A stretch of 64,000 bases of DNA from Halomonas maura (lineage in GTDB: Bacteria > Pseudomonadota > Gammaproteobacteria > Pseudomonadales > Halomonadaceae), in the NCBI RefSeq assembly GCF_030409305.1, contig NZ_JAUFPQ010000013.1, positions 186,001 through 250,000 of the forward strand, given 5' to 3'. Below the pieces are notes generated by a model. The model had not been told where the DNA came from and searched no databases. It was given only the letters and a program-made list of their open reading frames with translations. Made by a program: the position numbers and the translations under genes. This document shows, piece after piece, positions 27,643 through 36,626 of the stretch (its first letter is position 1; the number at the start of each line of letters is the position of its first letter).

Positions 27643-28563
27643 ATGACTCTAACAGAACTCCGCTACATCGTAACCCTGGCCCAGGAGCGCCATTTCGGGC
27701 GCGCCGCCGAGCGGTGCTTCGTGTCCCAGCCCACCCTCTCGGTGGCGGTGAAGAAGCTCGAGGAGGAGCTGGGGGTGGCGCTGTTCGAGCGCTCCAAGTC
27801 CACCGTCCAGGTCACGCCACTCGGCGAGAAGATCGTCGAGCAGGCCCAGCGCGTGCTGGAACAGAGCAGCGTGATCAAGGAGCTGGCCACCGCCGGGCGC
27901 GACCAGCTGGCGAGCCCGCTGCGCATCGGCGCCATCTACACCATCGGTCCCTACCTGTTTCCCCACCTGGTGCCCGAGCTCACCCGCGGGGCGCCCCAGA
28001 TGCCGCTGTACATCGAGGAGGGCTTCACCGGCGACCTGCGGCGCAAGCTGCGCAGCGGCGAGCTCGACGCCATCATCGTGGCGCTGCCCTTCACCGAGAC
28101 CGACGTGGTCACCAAGCCGCTCTACGAGGAGGCCTTCGAGGTGCTGATGCCGGCCGACCACGCCTGGGCCAGCCGCCAGAGCATCGACAAGGAGAACCTG
28201 CTCGAGGAGCGCCTGCTGCTGCTCGGCGAGGGCCACTGCTTCCGCGACCAGATCCTCGAGGCCTGCCCGGCCATCAGCCACAAGCTCAACAGTCCCCACA
28301 ACACCCTCACCGCCGAGGGCGGCTCGCTGGAGACCATCCGCCACATGGTGGCCTCGCGCCTCGGCATCACCGTGCTGCCGCGGTCGGCCATCGGCACCAG
28401 CCACTACGAGAGTGGCCTGCTGGTCAGCCGTCCCTTCTCCGCGCCGGCCCCCGGGCGGACCGTGGCCATCGCCTGGCGCGCGAGCTTCCCCCGTCCCCAG
28501 GCCATCGATGCGGTGACCGAGGCCATCCAGCGCTGTCGCGCGGCCGAGCCGTCCCCGGCATGA
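27643..28563 (+). CDS. oxyR: Hydrogen peroxide-inducible transcription regulator OxyR
   Basis: 306-aa LysR-type regulator. The N-terminal helix-turn-helix MTLTELRYIVTLAQERHFGRAAERCFVSQPTLS-type sequence is OxyR-specific. The redox cysteines Cys199 and Cys208 are in GEGHCFRDQILEAC, and LETIRHMVASRLGITVLP is conserved. It activates catalase, peroxidase and related genes on disulfide formation. The ribosome site is weak. recG overlaps its stop (ATGA), giving the oxyR-recG operon known from Pseudomonas. Confidence 0.96.
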   Translation: MTLTELRYIVTLAQERHFGRAAERCFVSQPTLSVAVKKLEEELGVALFERSKSTVQVTPLGEKIVEQAQRVLEQSSVIKELATAGRDQLASPLRIGAIYTIGPYLFPHLVPELTRGAPQMPLYIEEGFTGDLRRKLRSGELDAIIVALPFTETDVVTKPLYEEAFEVLMPADHAWASRQSIDKENLLEERLLLLGEGHCFRDQILEACPAISHKLNSPHNTLTAEGGSLETIRHMVASRLGITVLPRSAIGTSHYESGLLVSRPFSAPAPGRTVAIAWRASFPRPQAIDAVTEAIQRCRAAEPSPA

Positions 28564-30641
28564 GTGGCCTCGACGCCCCCGTCACGGACCTCAAGGGCGT
28601 CGGCGAGGCGCTGGCCCTGAAACTGTCCCGGTTGCGCATCGAGACCGTCACCGACCTGCTGTTCCACCTGCCGTTGCGCTACCAGGACCGCACCCATGTC
28701 ACGCCCATCGCCACCCTGCGCGCCGGCGGCGAGGCGGTGGTGGAGGGCGAGGTGATGGCCGCCGAGGTGGTGCGCGGCCGGCGACGCAGCCTGCTGGTGC
28801 GCCTGCGCGACGGTTCCGGCATCCTCAGCCTGCGCTTCTTCCACTTCTCGCCGGCCCAGCAGCAGCAGTTCCGCCCGGGCGTGCGGGTGCGCGCCTTCGG
28901 CGAGGCCCGGGCCGGCGCCACCGGACTCGAGCTCTACCATCCCGAGTATCGGCTGCTGGGCGAAGGGGCGCCGCCGGTGGAGGATCACCTGACGCCCATC
29001 TACCCGACCACCGAGGGCCTGCACCAGACCCGCCTGCGCGCCCTGATCGACCAGGCCCTGGCGCGCCTCGACGCCGCCCCCGAGGCCCTGCCGGAATGGC
29101 TGCCCGAGGCCCTGCGCCAGCGCTTCGCCCTGCCCGAACTCCACCATTGCCTGAGCGTGCTGCACCATCCGCCGCCGGAGGTCGACCCGGGCGCCCTCGC
29201 CGAGGGCCACCACCCCGCCACCCGGCGGCTGGCGCTGGAGGAGTTGCTGGCCCACCAGCTGAGCCTGCGGGAGGTACGCCTGCGCATCCAGGAAGACGGT
29301 GCCCCGCCATTGCCCGATGGCCGCGGGCTGCAGGCCCGCTTCCTCACCCAGCTGCCCTTCTCGCTGACCGCCGCCCAGCGTCGGGTGCTCGACGAGATCC
29401 GCGCCGACCTGGCCGACGAGAGGCCCATGCTGCGCCTGGTGCAGGGCGACGTCGGCTCGGGCAAGACGGTGGTGGCCGCCATGGCGGCGCTGTCGGCCAT
29501 CGCCGGCGGCTGCCAGGCGGCCATGATGGCGCCCACCGAGCTCCTCGCCGAACAGCACTACCGCGCCTTCCAGCGCTGGTTCGCGCCGCTCGGCATCGAG
29601 GTGGCCTGGCTGGCCGGCAAGCTCAAGGGCAAGGCCCGGCTGGATACCAAGGCGGCGATCCTCGACGGTCGGGCGCAGATGGTGGTCGGGACCCATGCGC
29701 TGTTCCAGGGCGACGTGCACTTCCAGCGCCTGGGCCTGGCGATCATCGACGAGCAGCACCGCTTCGGCGTCCACCAGCGCCTGGCGCTGCGCGAGAAGGG
29801 CGAGGCCGGCGGCCTGACCCCTCACCAGCTGGTGATGACCGCCACGCCCATCCCGCGCACCCTGGCGATGAGCGCCTACGCCGACCTGGATGTCTCGGTG
29901 ATCGACGAGCTGCCCCCGGGCCGCACCCCGGTGACCACGGCGGTGGTGCCCGACGAGCGCCGCCCCGAGGTGGTGGCCCGGATCCGCCATGCCTGTGCCG
30001 AGGGCCGCCAGGCCTATTGGGTGTGCACCCTGATCGAGGAGTCCGAGGCCCTGCAGTGCCAGGCGGCGGAGGCCACCCGCGACGAGCTGGGGGAAGCCCT
30101 GCCCGAGCTCGCCATCGGCCTGGTGCATGGCCGCATGAAGGCCGCCGAGAAGGCGGCGGTGATGGACGCCTTCAAGGAGGGGGCACTCGACCTGCTGGTG
30201 GCCACCACGGTGATCGAGGTCGGCGTCGATGTGCCCAACGCCAGCCTGATGATCATCGAGAATCCCGAGCGTCTCGGCCTGTCGCAGCTGCACCAGCTGC
30301 GGGGCCGCGTGGGCCGCGGTGCCACCGCAAGCTTCTGCGTGCTGCTCTACCATCCGCCGCTGTCGGAGCCCTCGCGGCGACGACTGACGGTGATGCGCGA
30401 GACCACGGACGGCTTTCGCATCGCCGAGCAGGACCTGGCGATCCGCGGTCCCGGCGAGGTACTGGGCACCCGCCAGACGGGACTGGCGGCCATGAAGATC
30501 GCCGACCTGGAGCGCGATGCCGACCTGCTGCCCTCGGTGTCACCACTGGCCGAGGCGCTGCTGGCCACCCGGCCGGAGGCCAGCCGCCCGCTGATCCGCC
30601 GCTGGCTCGGCGAGGCGGCGGGCCGCTACGGGCAGGTCTGA
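28560..30641 (+). CDS. recG: ATP-dependent DNA helicase RecG
   Basis: 693 aa. It regresses stalled forks and remodels branched DNA. The N-terminal wedge/OB part has PVTDLKGVG and YQDRTHVTPI. The helicase core has GDVGSGKT (about 297), MAPTELLAEQH, the DEQH box IIDEQHRFG, TATPIPRTLA, TVIEVGVDVPNASLM and LHQLRGRVGRG. The C-terminus ends with the RecG TRG-type region FRIAEQDLAIRGPGEVLGTRQ. Its ATG overlaps the oxyR stop. A pure heptamer repeat begins directly after its stop codon. Confidence 0.97.
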   Translation: MSGLDAPVTDLKGVGEALALKLSRLRIETVTDLLFHLPLRYQDRTHVTPIATLRAGGEAVVEGEVMAAEVVRGRRRSLLVRLRDGSGILSLRFFHFSPAQQQQFRPGVRVRAFGEARAGATGLELYHPEYRLLGEGAPPVEDHLTPIYPTTEGLHQTRLRALIDQALARLDAAPEALPEWLPEALRQRFALPELHHCLSVLHHPPPEVDPGALAEGHHPATRRLALEELLAHQLSLREVRLRIQEDGAPPLPDGRGLQARFLTQLPFSLTAAQRRVLDEIRADLADERPMLRLVQGDVGSGKTVVAAMAALSAIAGGCQAAMMAPTELLAEQHYRAFQRWFAPLGIEVAWLAGKLKGKARLDTKAAILDGRAQMVVGTHALFQGDVHFQRLGLAIIDEQHRFGVHQRLALREKGEAGGLTPHQLVMTATPIPRTLAMSAYADLDVSVIDELPPGRTPVTTAVVPDERRPEVVARIRHACAEGRQAYWVCTLIEESEALQCQAAEATRDELGEALPELAIGLVHGRMKAAEKAAVMDAFKEGALDLLVATTVIEVGVDVPNASLMIIENPERLGLSQLHQLRGRVGRGATASFCVLLYHPPLSEPSRRRLTVMRETTDGFRIAEQDLAIRGPGEVLGTRQTGLAAMKIADLERDADLLPSVSPLAEALLATRPEASRPLIRRWLGEAAGRYGQV

Positions 30642-30642
30642 C

Positions 30643-30690
30643 GAAGAGGGAAGAGGGAAGAGGGAAGAGGGAAGAGGGAAGAGGGAAGAC
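30643..30690. repeat. Heptamer tandem repeat GAAGAGG (x6)
   Basis: Six perfect copies of GAAGAGG (30643-30684) plus a partial seventh start one base after the recG stop. The tract is pure purine on the plus strand, can form triplex-like or slipped DNA, and is complementary in type to the pyrimidine tracts 14-70 bases further on. Confidence 0.95.
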
Positions 30691-30703
30691 AGGCTACGCG
30701 GTT

Positions 30704-30761
30704 TTCTTCCTTCTTCAAGGCGCGAAGCGCCGTTCTTCCTTCTTGAAGCGGCATAGCCGCG
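30704..30761. repeat. Two 29-bp direct repeats, each a pyrimidine tract plus hairpin
   Basis: Units 30704-30732 and 30733-30761 share TTCTTCCTTCTT followed by a small hairpin (GGCGC-GAA-GCGCC in the first, GCGGC-ATA-GCCGC in the second). The hairpin sequences differ but keep pairing. They fill the convergent gap between recG and the next gene. Confidence 0.85.
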
Positions 30762-30770
30762 TTCTTCCCC

Positions 30771-31127
30771 TTACAGGTCCTTGAGCAGGCTCTGCAGCTT
30801 CTGCAGGTCGCCGGCATCGCCGACCAGGCGCACCCTGCCGGCCATCATGCCGTCGAGGAAGGCCTTCTGGGTGGGTTTCCTGAGCACCCGCACGGCCCCA
30901 TCGACATCCTCGAAGCGCAGTTCCAGGTCGAGGTCCACCGGCAGGCCAGGCCCCGTCTCGATCCCGGCAGGCGACATGCGGTAGTAGCGGGCGATGGCCA
31001 GGTCCTCCGTGGCGATTCCCCAGTCGAGGCGGCGCATCTCGGCCAGTCGGTCACGGAACCGTGCCTTGCGGCGTAACGCTCGCTTGAGCAGCACGCCCAG
31101 TACCCACAGCATCAATCGCAGCTTCAT
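30771..31127 (-). CDS. Small SCP2-like protein of unknown function
   Basis: 118 aa. It has a basic, hydrophobic N-terminus (LRLMLWVLGVLLKRALRRKARF), then a beta-rich middle with LELRFEDVDGAVRVLRKPTQKAFLDGMMAGRVRLVGDAGDLQKLQSLLKDL. This last part resembles the lipid-binding SCP2 fold (a short strand, 'F..G...G...GD...' then a helix). The function is not known; a membrane-associated lipid carrier is possible. No good ribosome site. It lies between recG and hupB on the hupB strand. Confidence 0.6.
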   Translation of the reverse strand: MKLRLMLWVLGVLLKRALRRKARFRDRLAEMRRLDWGIATEDLAIARYYRMSPAGIETGPGLPVDLDLELRFEDVDGAVRVLRKPTQKAFLDGMMAGRVRLVGDAGDLQKLQSLLKDL

Positions 31128-31177
31128 CGGTGCCCATCCGGGAAAGGTCAGCGGGAGGAAAGCGGGCAGAACGTCCG

Positions 31178-31200
31178 CGGCCCGCCCATGGGGCGGGCCG
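31178..31200 (-). terminator. Hairpin after hupB (possible terminator)
   Basis: CGGCCCGCCC-ATG-GGGCGGGCCG, perfect 10-bp stem 18 bases past the hupB stop. No U run follows on the minus strand, so it may stabilise the abundant hupB mRNA rather than stop transcription. Confidence 0.45.
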
Positions 31201-31218
31201 CAGCGGGTCCGGCAGGCC

Positions 31219-31494
31219 TTACTTGGCGACGGCGTCCTTGAGGCCCTTGCCCGGCTTGAAGGCCACGGTCTTGCTGGCCGGAATGGTCAATGGCTGGCCG
31301 GTCTGGGGGTTCTTGCCGGTGCGAGCGGCCCGCTCGCGCACGGTGAAGGTGCCGAAGCCGATCAGCGAGACATCCTTGCCATCGGAGACACTGCCCGTGA
31401 TCTCGTCGAGAATGACATTCAGGACCTGGCTGGCCTTGTCCTTGGATAGATCGGCACGCTCGGCGATCGCCGCGGCGAGTTCTGGTTTGCGCAT
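31219..31494 (-). CDS. hupB: DNA-binding protein HU
   Basis: 91-aa nucleoid protein. MRKPELAAAIAERADLSKDKASQVLNVILDEIT, IGFGTFTVRERAARTGKNPQTGQ with the arm Pro region, and the end AFKPGKGLKDAV are all typical of HU. AGGAGG lies seven bases before the ATG. HU and IHF share this fold; the sequence GKNPQTGQPLTIPASKTVAFKPGK is HU-like. The symbol hupB rather than hupA is a convention choice. Confidence 0.93.
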   Translation of the reverse strand: MRKPELAAAIAERADLSKDKASQVLNVILDEITGSVSDGKDVSLIGFGTFTVRERAARTGKNPQTGQPLTIPASKTVAFKPGKGLKDAVAK

Positions 31495-31669
31495 ACAGCC
31501 CTCCTGGTTTCGATGAGCTACCGGTGATCCCACCGGCTCGTTGTTCTTCACGGGAAACCCGTGACTGCCCCACTCGCATGCGGCCTGGGGAGCGACATGC
31601 GGATGACGCCCTGATGCAACGCGACTCACTAGCGTCCCGGCGACACGTGACGCCATCGTGTTGACGTCA

Positions 31670-32830
31670 CTAGCCTAGCAACGGCGGTGCAACCCGCGCC
31701 AGTTCGACTTTCCGACGTACGCAGGCGCCTGTCAACGCGAATCCGATCAAACGACCGTCCTCATCCTCGGCGAGGGCGGTCCGGTCCTGTCCCGCCCCCT
31801 CGAGGCGCCAGCGGGCGGGGGTCACGAGGGGCGGCAGCGACACCACCGGCAGCAGCGGCGTCTTGACCAGCACCGGCCAGGGCCCATAGCGCACCGGCGT
31901 GGGCGTGCCGGCCAGGGTCCTGGCCAGGGCCTTGGCGCCGGCCTGCAGCGGCTGGACATACATGGCATTGAGGCCATCGACGCAGGCCACATCGCCCAGC
32001 GCGAAGACGCCGGGGGCCGAAGTGGCCAGCAGGCGGTCGGTGTGGATGCCCGCCGGGCCGACCTCCAGCCCGGCGGCTGCGGCCAACGCGCTGCGCGGCT
32101 GCAGGCCGGTGGCCACCAGCACCAGGTCGGCCTCCAGGCTCGCACCATCGTCCAGCCCCAGCCCCACGCGGCGGCCGCGGTCCATCAGCGCACACACGGT
32201 GCGCCCCGTATGCAACCGCATGCCGGCCGCGACGAAGGCCTCGCCCAGGGCTTGGCCCAGCGGTTCCGGCAGCAGCCGTGGCAGGGGGGCCGGCTCCGGG
32301 GCGACCAGCTCGACCGCATGGCCGCCGGCGGCCAGGTCGTTGGCGAACTCGCAACCGACCAGGCCGATGCCGACGATGGCGATCCGCGCCGGCCGCCCCA
32401 GGGCAGCCAGCGCCCCATGGAAGCCTCGGTAGTCGTCGAGATCGTTGATGGTGAAGACCCGCTCCGCCACGGCCTCGGGAATCGCGAAGGGCGCGACCGG
32501 CGCGGCCCCGGTGGCCAGCACCAGCTCCCCGTAGGGCAGACGCTCGGCGCCGAGGGTCAGGGTCCGCGCCTGCGCATCCAGGGCCTCGACCCGACTATGG
32601 GTGCGCATCACCACCCCCAACTGGTCGGCCACCTCGAGGGCGGAGCGGCTGGCCAGGCGTGCGGGGGGCAGCCGCTTGGCGAAGCCGGTGGAGAGCAGTG
32701 GCTTGGAGTAGTCGTCACCCGCGTCGGCGGTGATCAGGGTGATCGGCCGCTCGGCCTGGCCGGCACGCACCTGGCGTGCCAGGCCGAGACCGGCCATGCC
32801 GGAGCCGATGATGGTCAGGGGAGCGCTCAT
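31670..32830 (-). CDS. rubB: Rubredoxin-NAD(+) reductase (FAD-dependent)
   Basis: 386-aa pyridine-nucleotide-disulfide oxidoreductase fold. FAD site IIGSGMAGLGLA (7-18), NAD site IVGIGLVGCEFA (about 149-160) and FAD C-site GVFALGDVA. SKPLLSTGFAK and NAMYVQPLQAGAKALA are features of AlkT/RubB. It passes electrons from NADH to rubredoxin. ATG 32830 follows GAGG; an upstream in-frame start would add 25 basic residues. The place hup-rubB-...-ubiC matches pseudomonads, but no rubredoxin gene is adjacent here. Confidence 0.88.
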   Translation of the reverse strand: MSAPLTIIGSGMAGLGLARQVRAGQAERPITLITADAGDDYSKPLLSTGFAKRLPPARLASRSALEVADQLGVVMRTHSRVEALDAQARTLTLGAERLPYGELVLATGAAPVAPFAIPEAVAERVFTINDLDDYRGFHGALAALGRPARIAIVGIGLVGCEFANDLAAGGHAVELVAPEPAPLPRLLPEPLGQALGEAFVAAGMRLHTGRTVCALMDRGRRVGLGLDDGASLEADLVLVATGLQPRSALAAAAGLEVGPAGIHTDRLLATSAPGVFALGDVACVDGLNAMYVQPLQAGAKALARTLAGTPTPVRYGPWPVLVKTPLLPVVSLPPLVTPARWRLEGAGQDRTALAEDEDGRLIGFALTGACVRRKVELARVAPPLLG

Positions 32831-32946
32831 GGGGTGCCTCGCTGCGAGGGTCGCGACGGCCCGCCCTGGGACGGGCCGCCACCGGATGGCGTATCGGCGA
32901 GCCATGGTACACTAGCCGCCCTTTGGATTGGACGCGGAGTAGAGCG

Positions 32947-33483
32947 GTGGATCACGGCCCGGCACTCGCCCCCCGATGGCGCCCCCTGGCGGCGGCACGC
33001 CCGGCCATGAGCCCCGCCTGGTGGCACTGGGTCGCCTCCCGCGATTCCCTTACCAGCCGCCTGACCGAGGCCGGCCAACCCTGGCGCTTCCGGGTCCGCC
33101 TGCTCGGCCAGGGCCTCGGTCGTCCCCGCCGCGACGAGGCCCTGGCCCTGGGCCTGCCGCTGGGTCGGCGGGCCTGGCTGCGCGAGGTGGCGCTGACCCT
33201 GGACGATCGCCCCTGGGTGATCGCCCGCTCGGTGGCGCCGCTGGACCAGCCACACGGCCGGCGGCTCGAGCGCCTCGGCGAGCGCTCGCTGGGCCACTGG
33301 CTGTTCCGCCAGCCCGACCTGGAGCGCGGCCCCATCGAGGTCAGCGCCGACTCCGCCCCCTTCCATCCTAACACTGGCCCCTGGGGACGCCGCTCGGTGT
33401 TCCGCCATGGCGGCTTCGCCGTGCTGGTGCAGGAGTTCTTCCTGGAGGCCATGGCGGATGACCTCGCCCTGCCTTCACGGTAG
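32947..33483 (+). CDS. ubiC: Chorismate lyase
   Basis: Chorismate to 4-hydroxybenzoate plus pyruvate, first step of ubiquinone synthesis. 178 aa. Features: WHWVASRDSLTSRL, LGRRAWLREVALTLDDRPWVIARSVAP (Arg and substrate pocket), RSLGHWLFRQPDLERG and a terminal LVQEFFLEAM with the conserved Glu. GTG 32947 follows GGAG at seven bases; an upstream TTG is less likely. It pairs with ubiA 57 bases downstream. Confidence 0.9.
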   Translation: MDHGPALAPRWRPLAAARPAMSPAWWHWVASRDSLTSRLTEAGQPWRFRVRLLGQGLGRPRRDEALALGLPLGRRAWLREVALTLDDRPWVIARSVAPLDQPHGRRLERLGERSLGHWLFRQPDLERGPIEVSADSAPFHPNTGPWGRRSVFRHGGFAVLVQEFFLEAMADDLALPSR

Positions 33484-33540
33484 GCTTGGGCGGCACGTGT
33501 CGGGAGGCGCTCCGCCCCTGGCACCGGCCCCGATCGACCC

Positions 33541-34449
33541 ATGCGAGAGACCCTGATGGACCGTACCCTGATGCGCCCCAGGGGGCTGGCCCGGCTCCCC
33601 GACTTCCTGCAGCTGACCCGCCTCGACCGCCCCATCGGCACCTGGCTGCTGATGTGGCCCACCCTGTGGGCGCTGTGGGTGGCCGCGGACGGCCTCCCCG
33701 AACGCCGGCTGCTGCTGATCTTCGTGGCCGGCGTCTACCTGATGCGCGCCGCGGGCTGCGTGGTCAACGACTACGCCGACCGCCATTTCGACGGCCACGT
33801 CGAGCGCACCCGGGACCGCCCGCTGGCCAACGGCCGCATCGCCGAGGGCGAGGCCCAGGGCTTGTTCGCGATCCTGGTCATGGCCGCCTTCGTGCTGGTG
33901 TGGTTCACCAACCTCTTCACCGTGATGCTGTCCCTGGTGGGGGTGGCGCTCGCCGCCGTCTATCCGTTCATGAAGCGCTATACGCACCTGCCCCAGGTGG
34001 TGCTGGGGGCGGCCTTCTCCTGGGCCATCCCCATGGCCTTCGGGGCGGTGCTCGGCCAGGTTCCCGCGGAGGCCTGGCTGCTGTTCGCCGCCAACCTGGC
34101 CTGGACGGTGGCCTACGACACCGAATACGCCATGGTCGACCGGGACGACGACCTGAAGATCGGCATCAAGTCCACGGCGGTGCTGTTCGGCCGCGCCGAC
34201 CGGCTGATGATCGGCGCGCTGCAGGCCGTGACCCTGGCCCTGCTGGCCTGGACCGGGCTGCGCCTCGGCCTCGGTGGCTTCTTCTGGCTGGGACTCGCCG
34301 CCATGGCGACCACCTTCGTCCACCAGCAACGGCTGATTCGCCATCGCCAACGCGAGCGCTGCTTCCGGGCCTTCCTCAACAACCACTGGTCGGGGCTGCT
34401 GGTGTTCGCCGGCATCGCCCTCAGCCTGTGGCCGGGACAGGGCGGCTGA
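33541..34449 (+). CDS. ubiA: 4-hydroxybenzoate octaprenyltransferase
   Basis: Integral membrane prenyltransferase attaching the polyprenyl tail to 4-hydroxybenzoate. 302 aa with about 8-9 helices. Both Asp-rich motifs are intact: [15 protein letters not shown] and [32 protein letters not shown] is the family N-terminus. A start at ATG 33556 is equally possible (GAGAGA before it). The ubiC-ubiA pair is followed by a Pho-box region and phoB. Confidence 0.96.
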   Translation: MRETLMDRTLMRPRGLARLPDFLQLTRLDRPIGTWLLMWPTLWALWVAADGLPERRLLLIFVAGVYLMRAAGCVVNDYADRHFDGHVERTRDRPLANGRIAEGEAQGLFAILVMAAFVLVWFTNLFTVMLSLVGVALAAVYPFMKRYTHLPQVVLGAAFSWAIPMAFGAVLGQVPAEAWLLFAANLAWTVAYDTEYAMVDRDDDLKIGIKSTAVLFGRADRLMIGALQAVTLALLAWTGLRLGLGGFFWLGLAAMATTFVHQQRLIRHRQRERCFRAFLNNHWSGLLVFAGIALSLWPGQGG

Positions 34450-34468
34450 TGGGGGCGACAGCCCGGCG

Positions 34469-34519
34469 CTGTCACGGTATTGTCACAGGGACATGCTGTC
34501 ATCTTCACCGACCTGTCAT
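34469..34519 (+). promoter_or_regulatory. Pho boxes upstream of phoB
   Basis: CTGTCAC-GGTA-TTGTCAC (34469-34486) is a full Pho box with the correct 11-base period. Two further CTGTCAT heptamers follow at 34496 and 34513, not in phase with it. They lie 57 bases or less from the phoB start, so PhoB should activate its own operon. Confidence 0.8.
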
Positions 34520-34542
34520 TGACCTGACCATGAGGCCCCGGG

Positions 34543-35232
34543 ATGACCGCCAAGACCGTACTGATCGTCGATGATGAAGCGCCGATCCGCGAAATGATCG
34601 CCGTGGCGCTGGAAATGGCCGACTATCGCGTGCTCGAGGCGGACAATGCCCAGAGCGCCCATGCCATGGTCGTCGACCACCAGCCCGACCTGGTACTGCT
34701 CGACTGGATGATGCCGGGCACCAGCGGCATCGAACTCGCTCGGCGCCTGAAGCGCGAGGAGAGCACCGCCGAACTGCCGATCATCATGCTCACCGCCAAG
34801 GGCGAGGAGGACAACAAGATCCAGGGACTCGAGTCCGGAGCGGACGACTACATCACCAAGCCCTTCTCGCCCCGGGAGCTGGTGGCTCGCCTCAAGGCCG
34901 TGCTGCGCCGGGCCACCCCCCGCGGCGTGGAGGACCCGGTGGAGGTCGACGGCCTGATGCTCGACCCGGTCAGCCACCGGGTCAGCGTCGACGGCCAGTC
35001 CCTGGAAATCGGCCCCACCGAATACCGGCTGCTGCAGTTCTTCATGACCCACCAGGAGCGCGCCTACACCCGCGGACAGCTGCTCGACCAGGTCTGGGGC
35101 GGCAACGTCTACGTCGAGGAACGCACCGTCGACGTGCACATCCGCCGCCTGCGCAAGGCCCTGGGCGAGCCCCACCAGCAGCTGATCCAGACCGTGCGCG
35201 GCACGGGCTACCGCTTCTCCGCCAAGGGCTGA
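34543..35232 (+). CDS. phoB: Phosphate regulon response regulator PhoB
   Basis: 229 aa, OmpR/PhoB family. Receiver: DDE near 10-12, phospho-Asp54 (LLDWMMPG), Thr84, Lys106 ([12 protein letters not shown]). The winged-helix C-terminus has [15 protein letters not shown] and VRGTGYRFS. It binds Pho boxes such as those before its own gene and before pstC. phoR starts one base after its stop. Confidence 0.97.
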   Translation: MTAKTVLIVDDEAPIREMIAVALEMADYRVLEADNAQSAHAMVVDHQPDLVLLDWMMPGTSGIELARRLKREESTAELPIIMLTAKGEEDNKIQGLESGADDYITKPFSPRELVARLKAVLRRATPRGVEDPVEVDGLMLDPVSHRVSVDGQSLEIGPTEYRLLQFFMTHQERAYTRGQLLDQVWGGNVYVEERTVDVHIRRLRKALGEPHQQLIQTVRGTGYRFSAKG

Positions 35233-35233
35233 C

Positions 35234-36553
35234 GTGACCCGGCTGTGGCGACGGGAACTGTGGCGGCTGGCGGCCCTGGTGCTCGCCGGCGGCCTGGTCG
35301 GCTGGCCCTTCTCGACCATCGGCGCCGGCGTGGCGGTGGCGCTGGCGTGCTACCTCGGCTACCAGCTGCTCCAGCTGCATGCCCTCCAGCAGTGGCTGAC
35401 GCACCATCCGCATGACGAGCCGCCGTCGGCCTCCGGCCTGTGGGGCGAACTGTTCGACCGCCTCTACCGCTACCAGAAGGGCCAGCGCATCACCCAGCGG
35501 CGGCTGCGCGACACCCTGCGGCGCATCCAGGAATCCTCGGAGGCGATGCGCGACAGCGTGGTGATGCTCGACCGCCACGGCGACATGGAATGGTGGAACA
35601 GCGCCGCCGAGCGCATGCTGGGCCTGCAGCCGGCCCATGACCGCGGCCAGCACATCACCAACCTGCTGCGCGATCCGCGCTTCGTCGACTACCTGCATGC
35701 CCGGGACTATCGCGAGCCCCTGACCCTCTCGTCGCCGATCGACGAGCAGATGATCCTGCAGTTCCAGATCACCCTCTACGGCGACGACGAACGCCTGCTG
35801 ATGGCCCGCGACATCACCCGGCTCCACCGCCTGGAGCAGATGCGCCGCGACTTCGTGGCCAACGTCTCCCACGAGCTGCGCACCCCGCTGACGGTGCTGG
35901 CGGGCTATCTCGAGACCTACGGCGACATGGCCGACCAGCTGCCGCCGCGCCTGGGACGGGGCATCGCCCAGATGCAGAGCCAGACCACGCGGATGCAGAA
36001 CCTGGTCAACGACCTGCTGCTGCTGTCGCGCCTGGAGATCGACCAGGGCGGCCAGGACGACACCCGCCTCGACCCCGCCACCCTGCTGGAGGCGGTGCGC
36101 CGCGATGCCGAGGCGCTCTCCACCGGGCGTCACCATCTCGAGGTGGCCATCGAGGACCCGCGGGGCTTGCTGGGCTCGGAGAAGGAAATCCACAGCGCCG
36201 TCTCCAACCTGGCCTTCAATGCCGTGCGCTACGCCGGCGAGGGCAGCCGGATCGTGCTGCGCTGGCGGGCCTGGGGCGAGGGCGCCTGCCTGGAGGTGGA
36301 GGACGACGGCGAGGGCATCGACCCGCTGCACATCCCGCGCCTCACCGAGCGCTTCTACCGCGTCGACAAGGGGCGCAGCACCGCCACCGGCGGCACCGGC
36401 CTGGGACTGGCCATCGTCAAGCACGTGCTGCTGCGCCACGACGCCCGCCTCGCGATCGACTCCCGTCCCGGCGAGGGGGCCACCTTCCGCTGCCTGTTTC
36501 CCGCCGCCCGGCTGGTCGATGGCCAGCCACAACCGGCCTCGCAGCGCGCCTGA
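35234..36553 (+). CDS. phoR: Phosphate regulon sensor kinase PhoR
   Basis: 439 aa. Short N-terminal membrane hairpin (about 12-48), a PhoR-type linker, PAS domain (SVVMLDRHGDMEWWNSAAERMLG), phospho-His213 in VSHELRTPLTVL, N box and G boxes (DDGEGIDP, GGTGLGLAIVKHVL). It has no large periplasmic sensor; phosphate status is read through PhoU and the Pst transporter encoded just downstream on the other strand. GTG start one base after phoB. Confidence 0.96.
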   Translation: MTRLWRRELWRLAALVLAGGLVGWPFSTIGAGVAVALACYLGYQLLQLHALQQWLTHHPHDEPPSASGLWGELFDRLYRYQKGQRITQRRLRDTLRRIQESSEAMRDSVVMLDRHGDMEWWNSAAERMLGLQPAHDRGQHITNLLRDPRFVDYLHARDYREPLTLSSPIDEQMILQFQITLYGDDERLLMARDITRLHRLEQMRRDFVANVSHELRTPLTVLAGYLETYGDMADQLPPRLGRGIAQMQSQTTRMQNLVNDLLLLSRLEIDQGGQDDTRLDPATLLEAVRRDAEALSTGRHHLEVAIEDPRGLLGSEKEIHSAVSNLAFNAVRYAGEGSRIVLRWRAWGEGACLEVEDDGEGIDPLHIPRLTERFYRVDKGRSTATGGTGLGLAIVKHVLLRHDARLAIDSRPGEGATFRCLFPAARLVDGQPQPASQRA

Positions 36554-36604
36554 CCGGGCACGATGATGCGGGTCGGCACGCTCACCGCCTGCGGCAAGGG
36601 GCCC

Positions 36605-36626
36605 GCCACCCGCGCGGCCGGGTGGC
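36605..36626. terminator. Hairpin between convergent phoR and the CysZ-like gene
   Basis: GCCACCCG-CGCGGC-CGGGTGGC, 8-bp perfect stem exactly in the 73-base gap. No T run on either side; likely a weak bidirectional terminator. Confidence 0.4.

Noticed and set aside
27627..30641. A 1004-codon open frame covering recG and much of oxyR
   Set aside because: The first 311 codons lie out of frame inside oxyR and are Arg/Pro-rich noise; the RecG fold begins at the ATG 28560 that overlaps the oxyR stop.
30643..30761. CRISPR array
   Set aside because: Heptamer and 29-bp direct repeats are contiguous with no unique spacers and no cas genes.
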